A DNA stretch of 64,000 nucleotides, from NCBI GenBank assembly GCA_030068075.1, contig CM057841.1, forward strand, positions 7,325,565-7,389,564, read 5' to 3'. Origin of the DNA: Paguma larvata. Its lineage: Eukaryota; Chordata; Mammalia; Carnivora; Viverridae. Below the pieces are notes generated by a model that saw nothing but the letters and a program-made list of their open reading frames with translations, had not been told where the DNA came from and made no database searches. The translations under genes and the position numbers were made by a program. Every line of letters begins with the position of its first letter. Positions within the stretch are counted from its first letter, which is position 1. This document shows, in pieces, positions 34,818-46,699 of this stretch.

Positions 34818-35010
34818 GGGGCACCTGGGTGGCTCAGTTGGTTGAGCGTCCAACTTCGGCTCAGGTCATGATCTCACAGTTTGTGGGTTTGAGCCCCACG
34901 TCAGGCTCAGAGCATGGAGCTGTTTCAGATTCTGTGTCTCCCTCTCTCTCTGCCCCTCCCCCGCTTGCACTCTGTCTCTCAAAAATGAATAAACATTAAA
35001 AAAAAAAAAA
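34818..35010 (+). repeat. SINEC
   Basis: GGGGCACCTGGGTGGCTCAG to AAACATTAAAA, flanked by AAGTAATAG copies. Confidence 0.9.
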
Positions 35011-35034
35011 GTAATAGCAGTCAGTTTTTTCCAG

Positions 35035-35224
35035 GGGTGCCTCGATGGCTCAGTCGGTTAAGCCTTCAACTTTGGCTCAGGTCACATCTCACAGTTTGTG
35101 AGTTCAAGCCCCACACACAGAGCCTCGAGCCTGCTTCAGATTCTGTGTCTCCCTCTCTCTCTCTGCCCCTCCCTACTTGTACTTTCTTTCTGTCTCTCAA
35201 AAATAAATAAACATTAAAAAAAGA
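35035..35224 (+). repeat. SINEC
   Basis: GGGTGCCTCGATGGCTCAG to AAATAAATAAACATTAAAA. AGTCAGTTTTTTCCAG flanks both ends. A short internal deletion removes the GGCTCTGTGCTGAC part. Confidence 0.9.
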
Positions 35225-35727
35225 AGTCAGTTTTTTCCAGCCTTTCAGCCTCCAAATTCATGAACACAGAAAAAAAACTTTAGAAACATCTGGATTTATA
35301 AAGACATCAGGTTCTGACAGTTATCTGGGTAGGAAGAAATGGATATGGAAGTTAATTAAGCCATCATATAGACAGAATAATCTTCTGAGTTGGAGAATAG
35401 AGGGAAAGATCTAAAGTATAATCCAAGAAAAATCCTGTATGCTGTAGTAAATCTTTACCAATTTTCACAAGCATAGTCCACGATCCTAAAAATAGTGTTT
35501 ATGTCACAATATTAAAGACCTTATTCGTGTGATAACTGATATACATACACACAGGATCACATTCTTAAAGTGAAAATCAGGACATCACATCTCTCCCACT
35601 ATTACTTTGAATGGCAATAACTGTAACTGTGACTATTAATATAATATCCTAATTCTTTCCAGGATCCTCCCACATGTGAGCATTTCCTGACTCCTGCCCA
35701 AATTTTTGCTTTTTTATGTAAAAAATT

Positions 35728-35919
35728 TTTTTAATGTTTATTTATTTATTTTGAGAGAGAGAGAAAAAGAGAGAGAGAGAAATCGAGAATCCCAAGCAGG
35801 CTCTGAGCTGCCAGTGCAGAGCCCAATGTGGGCCTCAAACTGATGAACTGTGAGATTATGACCTGAGCTGAAATCAAGAGTCAGACGCTTATCCACCTAA
35901 GCCACCCAGGTGCCCCTAA
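35728..35919 (-). repeat. SINEC
   Basis: Reverse copy ending CTAAGCCACCCAGGTGCCCC. Confidence 0.88.
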
Positions 35920-35929
35920 AATTTTTTTC

Positions 35930-36600
35930 TGAAGTATAATGCACACACACAAAAGTATATAGATATAAGGGTACAGCTCAGTTAATTTTTACAGTCAGTA
36001 CACTGTGTACCCAGCAGTAGATCAAGAGTCCCAGAGTTCTATGCAAGATCCACTGTGTGAACATAAAATAAATTATCCCTTCTACATTCAGGCTGTTGTA
36101 AGTAATATTCCTATATATCTTTACATAATAAATGTCCTTTATTTTTAATTTTTCTCTATTTGAAAATGTTTATTTCTGGATAGTTTAGACTTAGTGAGAA
36201 ATCCCAAAATTATACACAAATTTCTTATACATTCTTCTCATAGATTTCCCTAGCTGGTACCATTCTGCCGCGTGTGCTTTATCATAGTAGATCTACCTGT
36301 TATTCCATACACACGTACATACTGTTTTTCTTTACTCTTTACCCCTAAATACTTAAGTGTGTATTTCCTAGAAACAAGTTAATTTTTTCAAATAACCAAA
36401 AACTCAAAAAATTATCAAAAAAATAATCCAAATCAGAATATTGACATTGATATAGAGCTATAACACAATCCACAGAGCTTCCTCAAATTTTACTGTTTGT
36501 CTCATTAATGTTTTTTTATAGTAAATGAAATAAATTTTTTTCTGGACCTTTCCTTATTATCTTGCTCATTCTATTATGGATACACTGGCTTTCACCCAGA
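35930..36600. other. Intronic L1-like and unassigned DNA
   Basis: AAGTATAATGCACACACAC, AATTTTTACAGTCAGTACAC and TTCAGGCTGTTGTAAGTAAT look like old L1 3' and mid sequence; no exon seen. Confidence 0.35.
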
Positions 36601-36632
36601 AGTCAGAGCTCACTATCACCTAACTCCTTTAG

Positions 36633-38266
36633 GCAAGAAACCATATGGATGCAATGAATATGCAGTAAATGCTTTTGAACCACTCGTGACTGTGCTTCAG
36701 AGAACTCATACAAGAAGGAAATCCCATGAATGCAGAAAAGCCGTTCCCAGTAAGTTAAAGCTAATACATAAAACTACTCATCAGCAGACTCACGCAGGGG
36801 AGAGACCGTTTGGGTGCAGTCAATGTCAAAAAACCTTCATTACAAAGTCAGCCCTCAGCTGCCATCAGAAAACTCATCACAGAGAAGGGAAATCCTATGG
36901 ATGCAGTAAGTGTGGGAAAGTTTTTCCTTGGAAGTCGAAACTCGCCCTACATCAGAGAACTCATTCAGGGGAGAGACCTTTCAGATGCAAAGTATGTGAT
37001 AAGGCCTTCATGGTTCAGACACATCTCACTGTGCATCAGAGAACTCACACAGGAGAGAAACCATATGAATGCCTGGATTGTGAAAAAGCGTTCTCAAAAA
37101 AGGCTCAGCTCATAATCCAGCAGCGAATTCACACAGGAGAGAGACCGTACGAATGCAGTCAGTGTCAGAAAGCGTTCATTACAAAGTCAGCCCTCATCTA
37201 TCATCAGGAAACTCGTCACAGAGAAGGGAAATCCTATGGATGCAGTAAATGTGGGAAAGCTTTTCCTTGGAAGTCAAAACTCACCTTACATCAGAGAACT
37301 CATTCAGGAGAGAGACCTTTCAGATGCAAAGTATGTGATAAAGCCTTCATGGTTCGGACACATCTCACTGTGCATCAGAGAACTCACACAGGAGAGAAAC
37401 CATACGAATGCTCGGACTGTGAGAAAGCATTCTCAAAAAAGGTTCAGCTCATGATTCATCAGTGAATTCACACAGGAGAGAGACCATATGGGTGCAGTCA
37501 GTGTCAACAAGCCTTCATCCAGAGGTCGGATCTAACTAGTCATAAGAAAGCTCAGCATGCAGTAGGGAAATCTCATGGATGTGGTGAATGTGGGAAGGTT
37601 TTGTCCTCTAAGTCAATTCTCGTTATACATCAGAGAACCCATACAGGCGAGAAGCCTTTCAAATGCAGCGTATGTGATAAAGCCTTCACATCAAAAGCAC
37701 ATCTTATTGTCCATCAGAGAATCCATACAGGAGAGAAACCATATGAATGTTCGGATTGTGAGAAAGCCTTCTCCACTAAGGCACATCTTATGATTCATCG
37801 GCGAATTCACACAGGGGAGAGACCCTATGAGTGCAGTGAGTGTCAACAGGCTTTCATCCAGAAGTCAGGTCTCACTAACCATGTGCAAAATTGTCACGCA
37901 AGAGTGAAATCTCATGGGTGCAGTGAATGTAGAAAGATTTTGTCCTGTAAGTCAACTCTCATTATACATCGGAGAACCCACACCGGCGAGAAGCCTTTCA
38001 AATGTAATGTATGTGATAAAGCCTTCACGGCTAAATCGTATCTCACTGTCCATCAGAGAATTCATACAGGAGAGAAACCATATGAATGCTGTGATTATAA
38101 GAAAGCATTTGCTACATTGTCAACTCTCATTGGTCACCAGAGAACCCACACAGGAGAGAGACCCTATGGATGCAAGGAATGTCAAAAAGCCTTCTTTCGA
38201 AAGTCAGCTCTTATTAATCATCAGCAAACTCAGCATAGAGGAAAATTGTCTAGGCAGTTACTGTAG
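36633..38266 (+). pseudogene. Zinc-finger exon of the third gene
   Basis: Acceptor CTAACTCCTTTAG; the last base of KRAB-b plus GC gives Gly, then KKPYGCNEY in frame. Two worn fingers lead into about 17 fingers. Finger 4 has Gln for its first His (37118-37120). In finger 8, CGA has become TGA at 37463-37465; the matching codons one unit before (37124) and one unit after (37802) are CGA. Unusual linkers recur: [26 protein letters not shown]. The frame downstream of the TGA is undamaged to 38266. Confidence 0.88.
36815..38170 (+). repeat. 339-bp higher-order repeat of four fingers, four units
   Basis: The first Cys codon of the CSQCQ-type finger falls at 36815, 37154, 37493, 37832 and, starting a fifth partial unit, 38171, always 339 bases apart (113 codons: four 28-codon fingers plus one extra linker codon). 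Units 1 and 2 are close ([16 protein letters not shown]). Units 3 and 4 share another style (KSHGC, VCDKAFT). Confidence 0.93.
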
Positions 38267-38284
38267 GAATGTGAGAAATAGGTT

Positions 38285-39175
38285 TTGATTAGTCAGTCCT
38301 ATCTGTTCAGAGAACTCATTCAGAATAGAAATGCCATGAATGCTATGATTAGAGTAGACCTTTCTGAAACTTCTATAGGAAATAAACCTTATAGATGCAA
38401 GGACTGTTGTAACCCTTTCATCCGAAGACTCCTTTCAGTATACCACAGGGGTCTCACCAAAGAGAGAAACATTATAAATGCAGTGATTGTCAGAATTTCA
38501 TTTGGGGGCACCTGGATAGCTCAGTCGGTTAAGTGTCAGACTTCAGCCTAGGTCATGATCTCGCCATTCTGAGTTCGAGCCCCACGTCAGGCTCTATGCT
38601 GGCAGCTCAGAGCCGGAGTCTGTTTCAGATTCTGTGTCTCCCTCTTTCTCTCTGCCCCTCCCCCACTTTCCCTCTCTCTCTCAAAAATAAACAAACATAA
38701 AAAAATGTCATTTGAAAGTCAGAGGCTGTGCAGTTAGGAGGCAACACCTGTGGATAACACGGAAAGTGGGAAATCAATTTCAAATAATTTTCAAATCACA
38801 TTTGTTATACATTAGGGTATTCATTCAGGAAACGGACCCTAGAGTTGCAGGTAGTGCAGAAAAGCCAAGGAAAATCACATCTCATTGTACATAAAAATTA
38901 CAGGAAGGTTGTGATAGTGATACCATTCTCTGGAAAGTCAAACTCTTTGACCATCTTGTACAGGAGAGAAATACCATGAATGTGGTACAGTCTTCCCAAT
39001 TAGTGCATATCTTTGTACATCAACAAACTTGTGTAGAAGGAAAACCCTATTAATGTAGCAAATGTGGTAAAGTCTTTATCTAGATGTCAAAGCTCACTAA
39101 TTATCTGCAAACTCATATAGTAGATAAATCCTTTGGCCACAAAACTCATTGCATAGCAAGAAAGACATGCCATTT
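38285..39175 (+). pseudogene. Fossil zinc fingers downstream of the third gene
   Basis: Recognisable finger pieces lie in broken frames: NKPYRCKDCCNPFIRR (about 38382), GGAGAGAAATACCATGAATG (about 38961) and GCAAATGTGGTAAAGTC (about 39057). A SINE at 38506 interrupts them. The former array extended about 0.9 kb beyond the present stop. Confidence 0.7.
38506..38705 (+). repeat. SINEC inside fossil fingers
   Basis: GGGCACCTGGATAGCTCAG to AAATAAACAAACATAAAAA, flanked by TTTCATTTG and TGTCATTTG. Confidence 0.9.
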
Positions 39176-39209
39176 ATCATAGTGATTATCTAAAATGCCT
39201 TATTTACAT

Positions 39210-39428
39210 GGGGCACCTTGGTGGCTCAGTCGATTCAGTGTCCGACTTTGGCTCAGGTCATGATCTCACAGCTTGTAAGTTTGAGCCCTGTGTCCGGCTC
39301 TGTGCTGACAGTGCGGAGCCTGGAGCCCAAAGCCTGTTTCAATTCTGTGTCTCCCTCTCTCTTTGCACACCCCCCCCCCACTTACACTCTGTCTATCTCT
39401 CTCTCAAAAATAAACATTAAAAATTTTT
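39210..39428 (+). repeat. SINEC
   Basis: GGGGCACCTTGGTGGCTCAG to AAATAAACATTAAAAA, flanked by ATGCCTTATTTACA and ATGCTTTATTTACA. Confidence 0.9.
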
Positions 39429-39477
39429 AAATGCTTTATTTACAATTCAGAGGTTTTTAAAGTTTTTTTTAATGTTT

Positions 39478-39840
39478 GGGGCACCTGGGTGGCTCAGTTG
39501 GTTGAGCGACCGACTTCAGCTCAGGTCATGATCTCACGGTTTGTGGGTTTGAGCCCCGTGTCAGGCTCTGTGCTGACAGCCCAGAACCTGGAGCCTACTT
39601 CGGATTCTGTGTCTCCATGTCTCTCTGTCCCTCCCCCACTCCTGCTCTGTCTCTCTCTGCTCTTGAGAGAGCGCATGAATAGGGGAGGGATAGAGAGAGG
39701 GAGACACAGAATCCGAAGCAGGCTCCAGACTCTGAGCCATTAGCACGGATCCCAATGTGGAGCTCAAACTCACGAACCATGAATCATCCATCACCTGAGC
39801 TGAAGTCAGACGCTTAACCGACTGAACTACCTAGATGCCC
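39478..39840. repeat. Inverted SINEC pair
   Basis: A + copy (39478 to about 39655) loses its tail and runs directly into a headed - copy (about 39660-39840, ending CTACCTAGATGCCC). The tail-to-tail arms could form a hairpin. Confidence 0.87.
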
Positions 39841-39844
39841 TTAC

Positions 39845-40580
39845 AATTCAGAGCTTTTTTTTTTTTTTAATTCAGAGCTTCTTAAAAATAATTTCATATC
39901 TTGTTGAACAGATGGATGTTTCACCACTTCTGAAATGTAAAGCTAAAATAGGACTTTAAGAATGTAGAAGAGTAAAGGTGGTGAAGTCATAGTCACACAT
40001 TTAGTGAGAAGTGAACTAGAAACGTGTGTAAAACTTTGAGTTGCCATCAGAGGGGAAACCTGTTCAGGGCTGAAGGGAAGTCCTTAGTTTCTTACTACAA
40101 AAATCTCTCAAAGGCTACACAAATAAGAGTGTCAGTTTATGGAAAAACTCTAAAACCCCATGAGACTGGAGAAATGGCCAGGATAGCAGGATGGGGGCTG
40201 TGGGGGCAGCCAGTCTGCAGCAGGGGTGGCTGGGCTGGAGGCTGTCGTTCCACCAGGAGCTGCAGGACACAGCAGGCTGGGAACTCTAGAGGCAGAGGTT
40301 AGTGCATTCACCCAAAGCCCTTGCTTTCCAGTCAGACTTTCTAGGATGCTGACTCTTTCCTCAAACAAGATACAATTGAGAGCTTTTTAATTGTCCCCCT
40401 AACTCCCATAGCAGAGAGATCCTATTCTCAGACAAGGAAACAGTTTCCAGGTTCAGTTGAAGTTATAAAATCCTTAAGGAATCATATCTCATATATTATA
40501 AAAATACCATGATCATAGTCACTAAAAATGCTTTCTGTGGAGGATTGGATATCATTGGGCATAATAAGCTCTTAAAAATA
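39845..40580 (+). other. Unassigned segment
   Basis: No gene or named repeat recognised. A short GC-rich patch lies at 40170-40300. Scattered finger-like words suggest old UTR sequence, but nothing is in frame. Confidence 0.3.
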
Positions 40581-40589
40581 GAATTTGCT

Positions 40590-40803
40590 GGGGCACCTGG
40601 GTGGCTCAGTCAGTTAAGCATCTGACTTCAGCTCAGGTCATGATCTCACGGTTTGTGAGTTCAAGTCCCACATCAGGCTGTGTGCTGACAGCTCGGAGCT
40701 TGGAGCCTGCTTCAGATCCTTTGTTTCCCTCTCTCTGCCCCTCCCTCGCTTGCACTCTGTATCTGTCTCTCTCTCTCAAAAATAAACAAAAAAAAATTTT
40801 TTT
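40590..40803 (+). repeat. SINEC
   Basis: GGGGCACCTGGGTGGCTCAG to AAATAAACAAAAAAAAATT. Confidence 0.9.
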
Positions 40804-41516
40804 AAAGATAATTCTTTAAAAAAAAGTAGAATTTGCTGTCCATACAGCAATGAATGTGGCAAAAGCCTCTGGATTTTTGCATTTCTGGATTGATTTCTTC
40901 ACACCTGACCATGGCTTAAAGTGTGATGCATGTTCCAGTTGATGGCATGTCAGGGCTTTTCTGTGTTTGATGGCATTTTAGATTTGGGTTATTAGCTAAA
41001 CTTGGAGAGTATATAGAGAATGAAATTATTTTATAAGGGACTAACATAATTGTTTTAGAGAGGATTCCAGAGAGTATTATACTGCAAATATTAGATATCT
41101 TCTCTGCAAATATGATACCATTTGAATACATTAAAAAATCAGAATAAGGAGAAGTTGAATAGTGACAAAGGTTTATAAGGGTTATGTTCTGGTCTATACT
41201 GTGTAATGTGGACTTTATGTATTTAACTTTATTATTTATTGGAGTTACATGAAGGAACATTAATAATTTTTAGGGTTTAATTCTCAGCATAGACATAGAA
41301 TATTGAGTAACACAATCTCATGTAAATAAGGACGTTCTATTTCCTTATGAATCAGAATGTCTTGTAATAGGTAACTTGACTCATTAATAAGAATTATAAA
41401 GAATTAGACTATGTAAGTTTGCCCTTCTTATTTTTATTGTCTTTTGTAATGTTTCTGCCAAGTGTGATGATCATCACTGCTTGAACCCTCCATTTTTCTA
41501 GAGTCCTATTTTTTTT

Positions 41517-41728
41517 ATTTTTTAGGTTTACTTATTTATTTTGAGAGAGAAAGATAGAGAGAGCAAGCAGGGGAGGGGCAGAGAGAGAGGGAGAGAGAGA
41601 ATCCCAATCAGGCTCCACACTGTCAGCGTGAAGCTCGATGCAGGGCTTGAACTCACAAACCATGAGATCATGACCTGAGCAGGAACCAAGAGTGGGACGC
41701 TCAACTGACTGAGCCACCCAGGTACCCC
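41517..41728 (-). repeat. SINEC
   Basis: Reverse copy ending GACTGAGCCACCCAGGTACCCC. Confidence 0.9.
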
Positions 41729-41999
41729 TAGAGCCTTATTTCTTAAATATGCAAAAGCGATAAAAGATTTATATGAAATACTAAAAAACAAGCAACACGT
41801 GAGACCAAAGGGGAGAAAAGACTTGGGTTTATGTGTGTGTGTTCGTGTATATTTATTTCAAGTGCTGTATCATCCAGGGAGTCTGGATTTATTATGAAAA
41901 CATGTCCTTGAGCACTATAAACATTTTCTCTCAGCATTTCCTAAAATACCCCGTTTTTACTAACATTAAGAATAACACTGCAGAAATTTGAATTCTTGA

Positions 42000-42840
42000 A
42001 CATAGCTGGAATGAGAAGTGGTTCAGTTGCTGTGGAAAACAATTTGGCAGTCCCTCCAAAAAGTTAAATATGGAATTATGTATGACCACAGAATTCCACT
42101 CATGGTTATCTATTCAACAAAATTGAAAGCAGGTGTTTCAGTACTTGTCCATGAATGTTCATAGCAGTACTAGTCACAATAACCAAACGGTAGAAATAAC
42201 CCAGATGTCCATCAGTGAATGAGTGGACAAACAACATGTGGTTGTGTGTGTGTGTGTGTGTGTCTGTGTGTACACACATGTATACACTCATATATCTGTG
42301 GTGGAATATTGATTACGTATGCAAGTGAAGTGTTGTTAGATGTTATCACGGAAGCCTCAAAAACATGCTAAATGAGAGAAGCCAGACACAGGGCCACATG
42401 TTGTATTCCTGTTTATATGGAATGTGCAAAATAGTTAACTCTATATAGAGATATAAAGCAAACTGGTGGTGAGGCGCATGGCTGACTCAGTCAGACGAGC
42501 ATTCAAGTCTTGATCGGGGGGTCATGAGTTCAAGCCCCACATTGGGTGTGGAAATTGCTTAAATAAATAAAAGTTAAAAAAAAAACAAAAACAAAAAATA
42601 GCACAAATTATTAGATTAGATATCAGGGCCCGGAGAGAAGAGGGCATGGAGACCATGAGTCATGGTTATGGGTTTGGTTTTAGAATGATGTGAACGTTTC
42701 GGAACTAGGTAGAGGTGGTTGTTGAATAACATTGTGAAGGTTGTAAGTGTCACTGAGTTGCATACTTTGAAATGCTAACTTTATATTATGTGAATTTCTA
42801 CATCAGTAAAAATAGATTTGAAAAGAATATCATTGCAAGA
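42000..42840 (+). repeat. L1 3' region, split by a short SINE
   Basis: ORF2 3' words (GTGGAAAACAATTTGGCAG, CCAGATGTCCATCAGTGAATG) run to the L1 3' end (TGCATACTTTGAAATGCTAA, TGTGAATTTCTACATCAGTA). A (GT)n run lies at 42240-42272 and a SINE at 42475. Confidence 0.8.
42475..42585 (+). repeat. Short tRNA-derived SINE, second subtype
   Basis: GGCGCATGGCTGACTCAG, GGTCATGAGTTCAAGCCCC and TTGCTTAAATAAATAAAAG, inserted into the L1. Confidence 0.85.
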
Positions 42841-43039
42841 ACCCTGGCACTCAAAATGCAGGTAAAAATCAACAGTTATTTGTGAAAAAAATACCTTGTT
42901 AGCAAAGCAGATGTAAATATGCCTTCTTCAACCTAATGGGTATTAGCTGCCAAAACTTTACAGCTAACATCACATTTAATGATCAAGCCTCAAAGATGTT
43001 CCCAGGCTGTTGGGCAGTGGGGGACACACGTCTGCTGCC

Positions 43040-43570
43040 ACTTTCCTCCTGAGCACTCCTGGAGATCTTAATCAGCACAATATGACAATAATGAAAATTC
43101 AAGGGCTTAAAACTGGAAACAAAAGAAATTGCCATTATTTGCAGATGATGTGATTGCCTACATGGAATGACAGGAGAATCCACCGGCAACTGCATAGATA
43201 GTAAGAGAACCCAGGAGGATTCTCCGGATACTTGATCACTACGCGGCTTCAATTGAGTGCTAGGCAATAATCAGAACCCTTTCGAAAAGGACTCTGTTCA
43301 CAATAAAAATTAGAAGAGAATTAGACAGTTTTATACCACTATATTGAAAACCCTTGGAGATAACTGAAATAAAGGAAGAGGTAGATTGGTTATTAAATGT
43401 GAAGGATGAGTGTCACTAAGACAACTTTGGCTCGAATAAATAAGTCTTCCAAGTGCCCAGATGCAGTCAAGCATCGTTGAATAGGCAAGAACTGACGAAG
43501 TGTAATTCCCATGAACTTCTTCAAGAAGTTACGGGAATGTGAATTTTACCCACAAGAGACAAACAGGTAA
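43040..43570 (+). repeat. L1 ORF2 fragment
   Basis: ATTTGCAGATGATGTGATTG (the DNA of the FADDV-type polymerase region), then ACTCTGTTCACAATAAAAATTAG; many stops, not coding. Confidence 0.7.
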
Positions 43571-43768
43571 ACAATGGCAAGATAATTGAGTGTAAGCATC
43601 AAATCCCTTTAACCAGAGATATAAAAACCTTTAGTAGATTATGGAAATTTTAGTCACAGAGCCTAATGTAAGTGCTAAAAACAATGGTAATGTAGAAATT
43701 GTAAAACAAAAATGCGGGAGAGAATTGGGGAAAGAAAGTGAAAGGTAATGTAAGAACCTTGATCCTGG

Positions 43769-43985
43769 GACGCCTGGGTGGCTCAGTTGGTTGAGCGTCC
43801 AACTTCGGCTCAGGTCATGATCTTGTGGTTCGTGAGTTCGAGCCCCGCGTCATGTTCTGTGCTGACAGCTCAGAGCCTGGAGCCTGCTTCAGATTCTGTG
43901 TCTCCCTCTCTCTCTGCTCCTTGCCTGCTCACACTCTGTCCGTCTCTCTCTCTCAAAAATAAATAAACGTTAAAAAAATTTTAAA
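43769..43985 (+). repeat. SINEC
   Basis: GGACGCCTGGGTGGCTCAG to AAATAAATAAACGTTAAAA; AAGAACCTTGATC flanks both ends. Confidence 0.92.
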
Positions 43986-45841
43986 AAAAAGAACCTTGAT
44001 CTCATCATTTTAGGGAGGGAGGTACATATCTAAACTGACTTATGAAAAAATGGAAGAACAAATACACATAAAGTATAAAAAGAAACATCGAGAAAGATCT
44101 GCAGTCCGTCAGCTCTGGGCAGTGGAAGGAAAGAAAGGAAGCAGAAGCGCGTGAATTGCATTATTCCTCATAGTGGGGACTCCAGGATCAGGGTGGAGGC
44201 ACCTTCAGAAATGGCAAGCGGAGTCACTTGTTGACCATGCTGCCTTGGCCCAGGACAGCTGAAGGAGACAAATTTGGGAATGGCCTGAGAGGTGGGTGGG
44301 ACTGGCAGCAATGGCCAGGGCCTCTACAGGAAGATGGGGATAGCACTTGTCGGAGCCTTCCCAATGTCTGGGTGACTCAGACTATCAGCAGAGGTCGCAC
44401 CCTTAGCAATGAACCGCCAGAACTCAGAGTCTAGTGTGTGTGTGACACATCCCCTCACTGTGACCCCAGGGTGGGAGGAGGGCTTGGAAATGATGATCCA
44501 CTTTGCGGACCCCAGTAGGACGTTTCTCAGCACATAGCTGAGAATGCCCTGTCTGTCCCACACTCCCTTAGACACGGGATTCACCCCAGTGGGCTCAGCA
44601 AAGTTTTCTTGCAGCTGCACCTGCTGTTAATTAGTTTATGTCTTAATAATCCCCAGGAACTGCTGATGCGGACTTGTCTTGGGACTAACATTTACAGCTT
44701 CTTTGCAGATGCACCACGGTCCCTTTGCAGAAGGTGTCAGTGCCTCGCAGCTGACAGGGTAATTGCAGCTCATGGGGGGAAGTGAACTTGGGGAATCTCA
44801 AGACATATAGCTGCTTTGGTTCTACTTGGCATATATTTACTGATGGCCACAGACCTGCTGCCGGTTCCAGTAACAGCCCTGTAGTGTCTCGTTATGGCTC
44901 ATACTTGGATAAGGTATGGGGGAGAATGTCTGAGGGGAGAGGGCAGGTACCGAACTGGACAGGACAGTGGTTTTCCCCTTGAGTGTTGGGGCAGCTTTGC
45001 CTCAGCTCTGGACTCCTTTCTGGGCTGACAGAGTGGTGAGACAGTGTAACCAAGGAGTCCCCACAGCAGGCAGGGGATGGTCATGGGTACGGTGCTGGAC
45101 GGGAGCTGGACATTGCTGAGGCTGAAGCCAGCCTGAGGGGAAAGAGTTGCGATTCTTCCTCCTCTTTCCCCTTAAGAGTGGAGACGAGGGGTTTCATTGG
45201 CTCAAACCACTGAGAACTGGACTTGGAGCAGTTGATAAATTTGATGTCAAGAGTTTGGGGTGAACATTCAGACTCTAGCTGGGGCCCCAGTTCTCTACAC
45301 GTGCATTCACACACAGACTCGCGCTGCTCCAAGTCCGCCCCCAGGCAGATTTCAGGATTTGGAATGGAGCTCGAGAAATGGATGGGTGTGGGTTGTGATA
45401 GCATATGGCTTTTCTTCACCACTGAAAGGCACCATTTAAAAGCAACACTGAGTAAGAGTCCAGCCTTTGGAACAAGAAGCAGCTTTTTTTTTTTTTTTTT
45501 TTCAATTCCTGACTCAGCCGCCTCCAGACCGAGGGACTGGGAGCTCCTGACGGTGCGTCTCAACGTCCCAACTTATGAGCCAGGAACAGGAACGCAGGGT
45601 CACTCCGCACACTAAGTAGAGTGACTGAAAGAGGGTGGCATTGGTGGTACACAGGAAATCTCTAGAAAATAATAGTCATAGGTCCCTTCTGCATGATTCT
45701 AGAGCCAGGATTTTTCAGTAAGATAGACACATAGCTGGCAGCCGCATCATCAAATTCACCCCGTCTCTGTTTGACTCTCCATATTGACTTCCCAGTTCCA
45801 TCTTGTGTGGTTTCGGACACTTTGTGGGACGAGTCTGAATG

Positions 45842-45843
<2 letters not shown>

Positions 45844-45882
<39 letters not shown>
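45844..45882. repeat. (GT)n microsatellite
   Basis: Uninterrupted TG dinucleotides, about 19 copies. Confidence 0.95.
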
Positions 45883-45884
<2 letters not shown>

Positions 45885-46699
45885 TAGAGACGAAATCTAG
45901 ACACGTATATCTAGACACCCATGCTTACCAGTATTCCAGTGAATTAATCCTCTCCCAGATACGTATGAATAATGAAACATTACATACCTCAGGTCATCAG
46001 ACCTTGCCTGGCATGTACTGGAATTGAGTGACCTTGAGAAAGTTCTCTCTGCCTCATTTTCTATCCATGTAAAATAGGATAAGAAATTTCTTTAACCCTC
46101 AGTGTTAACCTACGTGAAGGTCCTATACCTCCTGCTAATGCCCAAGATGCAGAAGGTCACCAAGAAATTGTATCTGTTCGTATTTTCACTGAATGGACTG
46201 TTAGCCACTTGTTGGGAAATGGGTTAGAAATATAAAAAATGGTAGCTCTGTTCTAATGTCACCTTTCCTTTTTCTGAATTTCTATCTCCCTACTTGTTTT
46301 TCCTCTCCTGTCTCTCATTATGCTCCCCCTTAGGTCAATAGGTTCTTCCAATCCCATTCTTCTTCCCCGTCCGTCATCTCTAAGTGAGACCCAGGGATTA
46401 TTTCCAGAAGGAGCTCTCTCAAACATCGCTGCCCCTTGGCTCCAATTAGCACATCTGACTGTGCCTAAGTCACCGGTACTGGACCTGTCCCTCACAGTTC
46501 CATTTATTTTAATTTTCATATTTATTTTTGACTAGGACTTGCCCCTGGGGCACTTTTATTAACCAAGGGTTTTTCCCCCTTGTTCCTGCTATCAGCTTAA
46601 AATTTGTTTTTGTAAAGAAAACCCCACAAAGCACAGGCACCTAGGGGAAGAGGGAAACGCACGGGACATTAAGGATCCCTAAGGATCTCTAAGGATCCC

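Larger units (their letters stand above)
32515..38266 (+). pseudogene. Third KRAB C2H2 zinc-finger gene, decaying
   Basis: Pieces lie in gene order: start exon 32515-32529 (MMKAL, donor GTGGGT), KRAB-A relic 33172-33293, KRAB-b 33547-33642, finger exon 36633-38266. KRAB-A has TGA for the Trp of EEW (33220-33222), a one-base deletion near 33235 and no donor. KRAB-b and the finger exon join in phase. The finger exon has one in-frame TGA at 37463-37465 and is then open to TAG at 38264-38266. About 17 fingers are visible. Intended role: nuclear KRAB repressor. It belongs to the same neighbourhood family as ZNF350, ZNF613, ZNF614 and ZNF615, but the orthologue is not clear. A product lacking KRAB-A, truncated at the TGA, cannot be excluded. 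Confidence 0.8.

Noticed and set aside
43100..43330. Possible reverse-transcriptase gene
   Set aside because: Old L1 ORF2 fragment with many stops and no full-length frame.
45081..45563. 160-residue open frame on the - strand
   Set aside because: No domain, low-complexity Lys run over a poly(T) tract, no splice or codon support.
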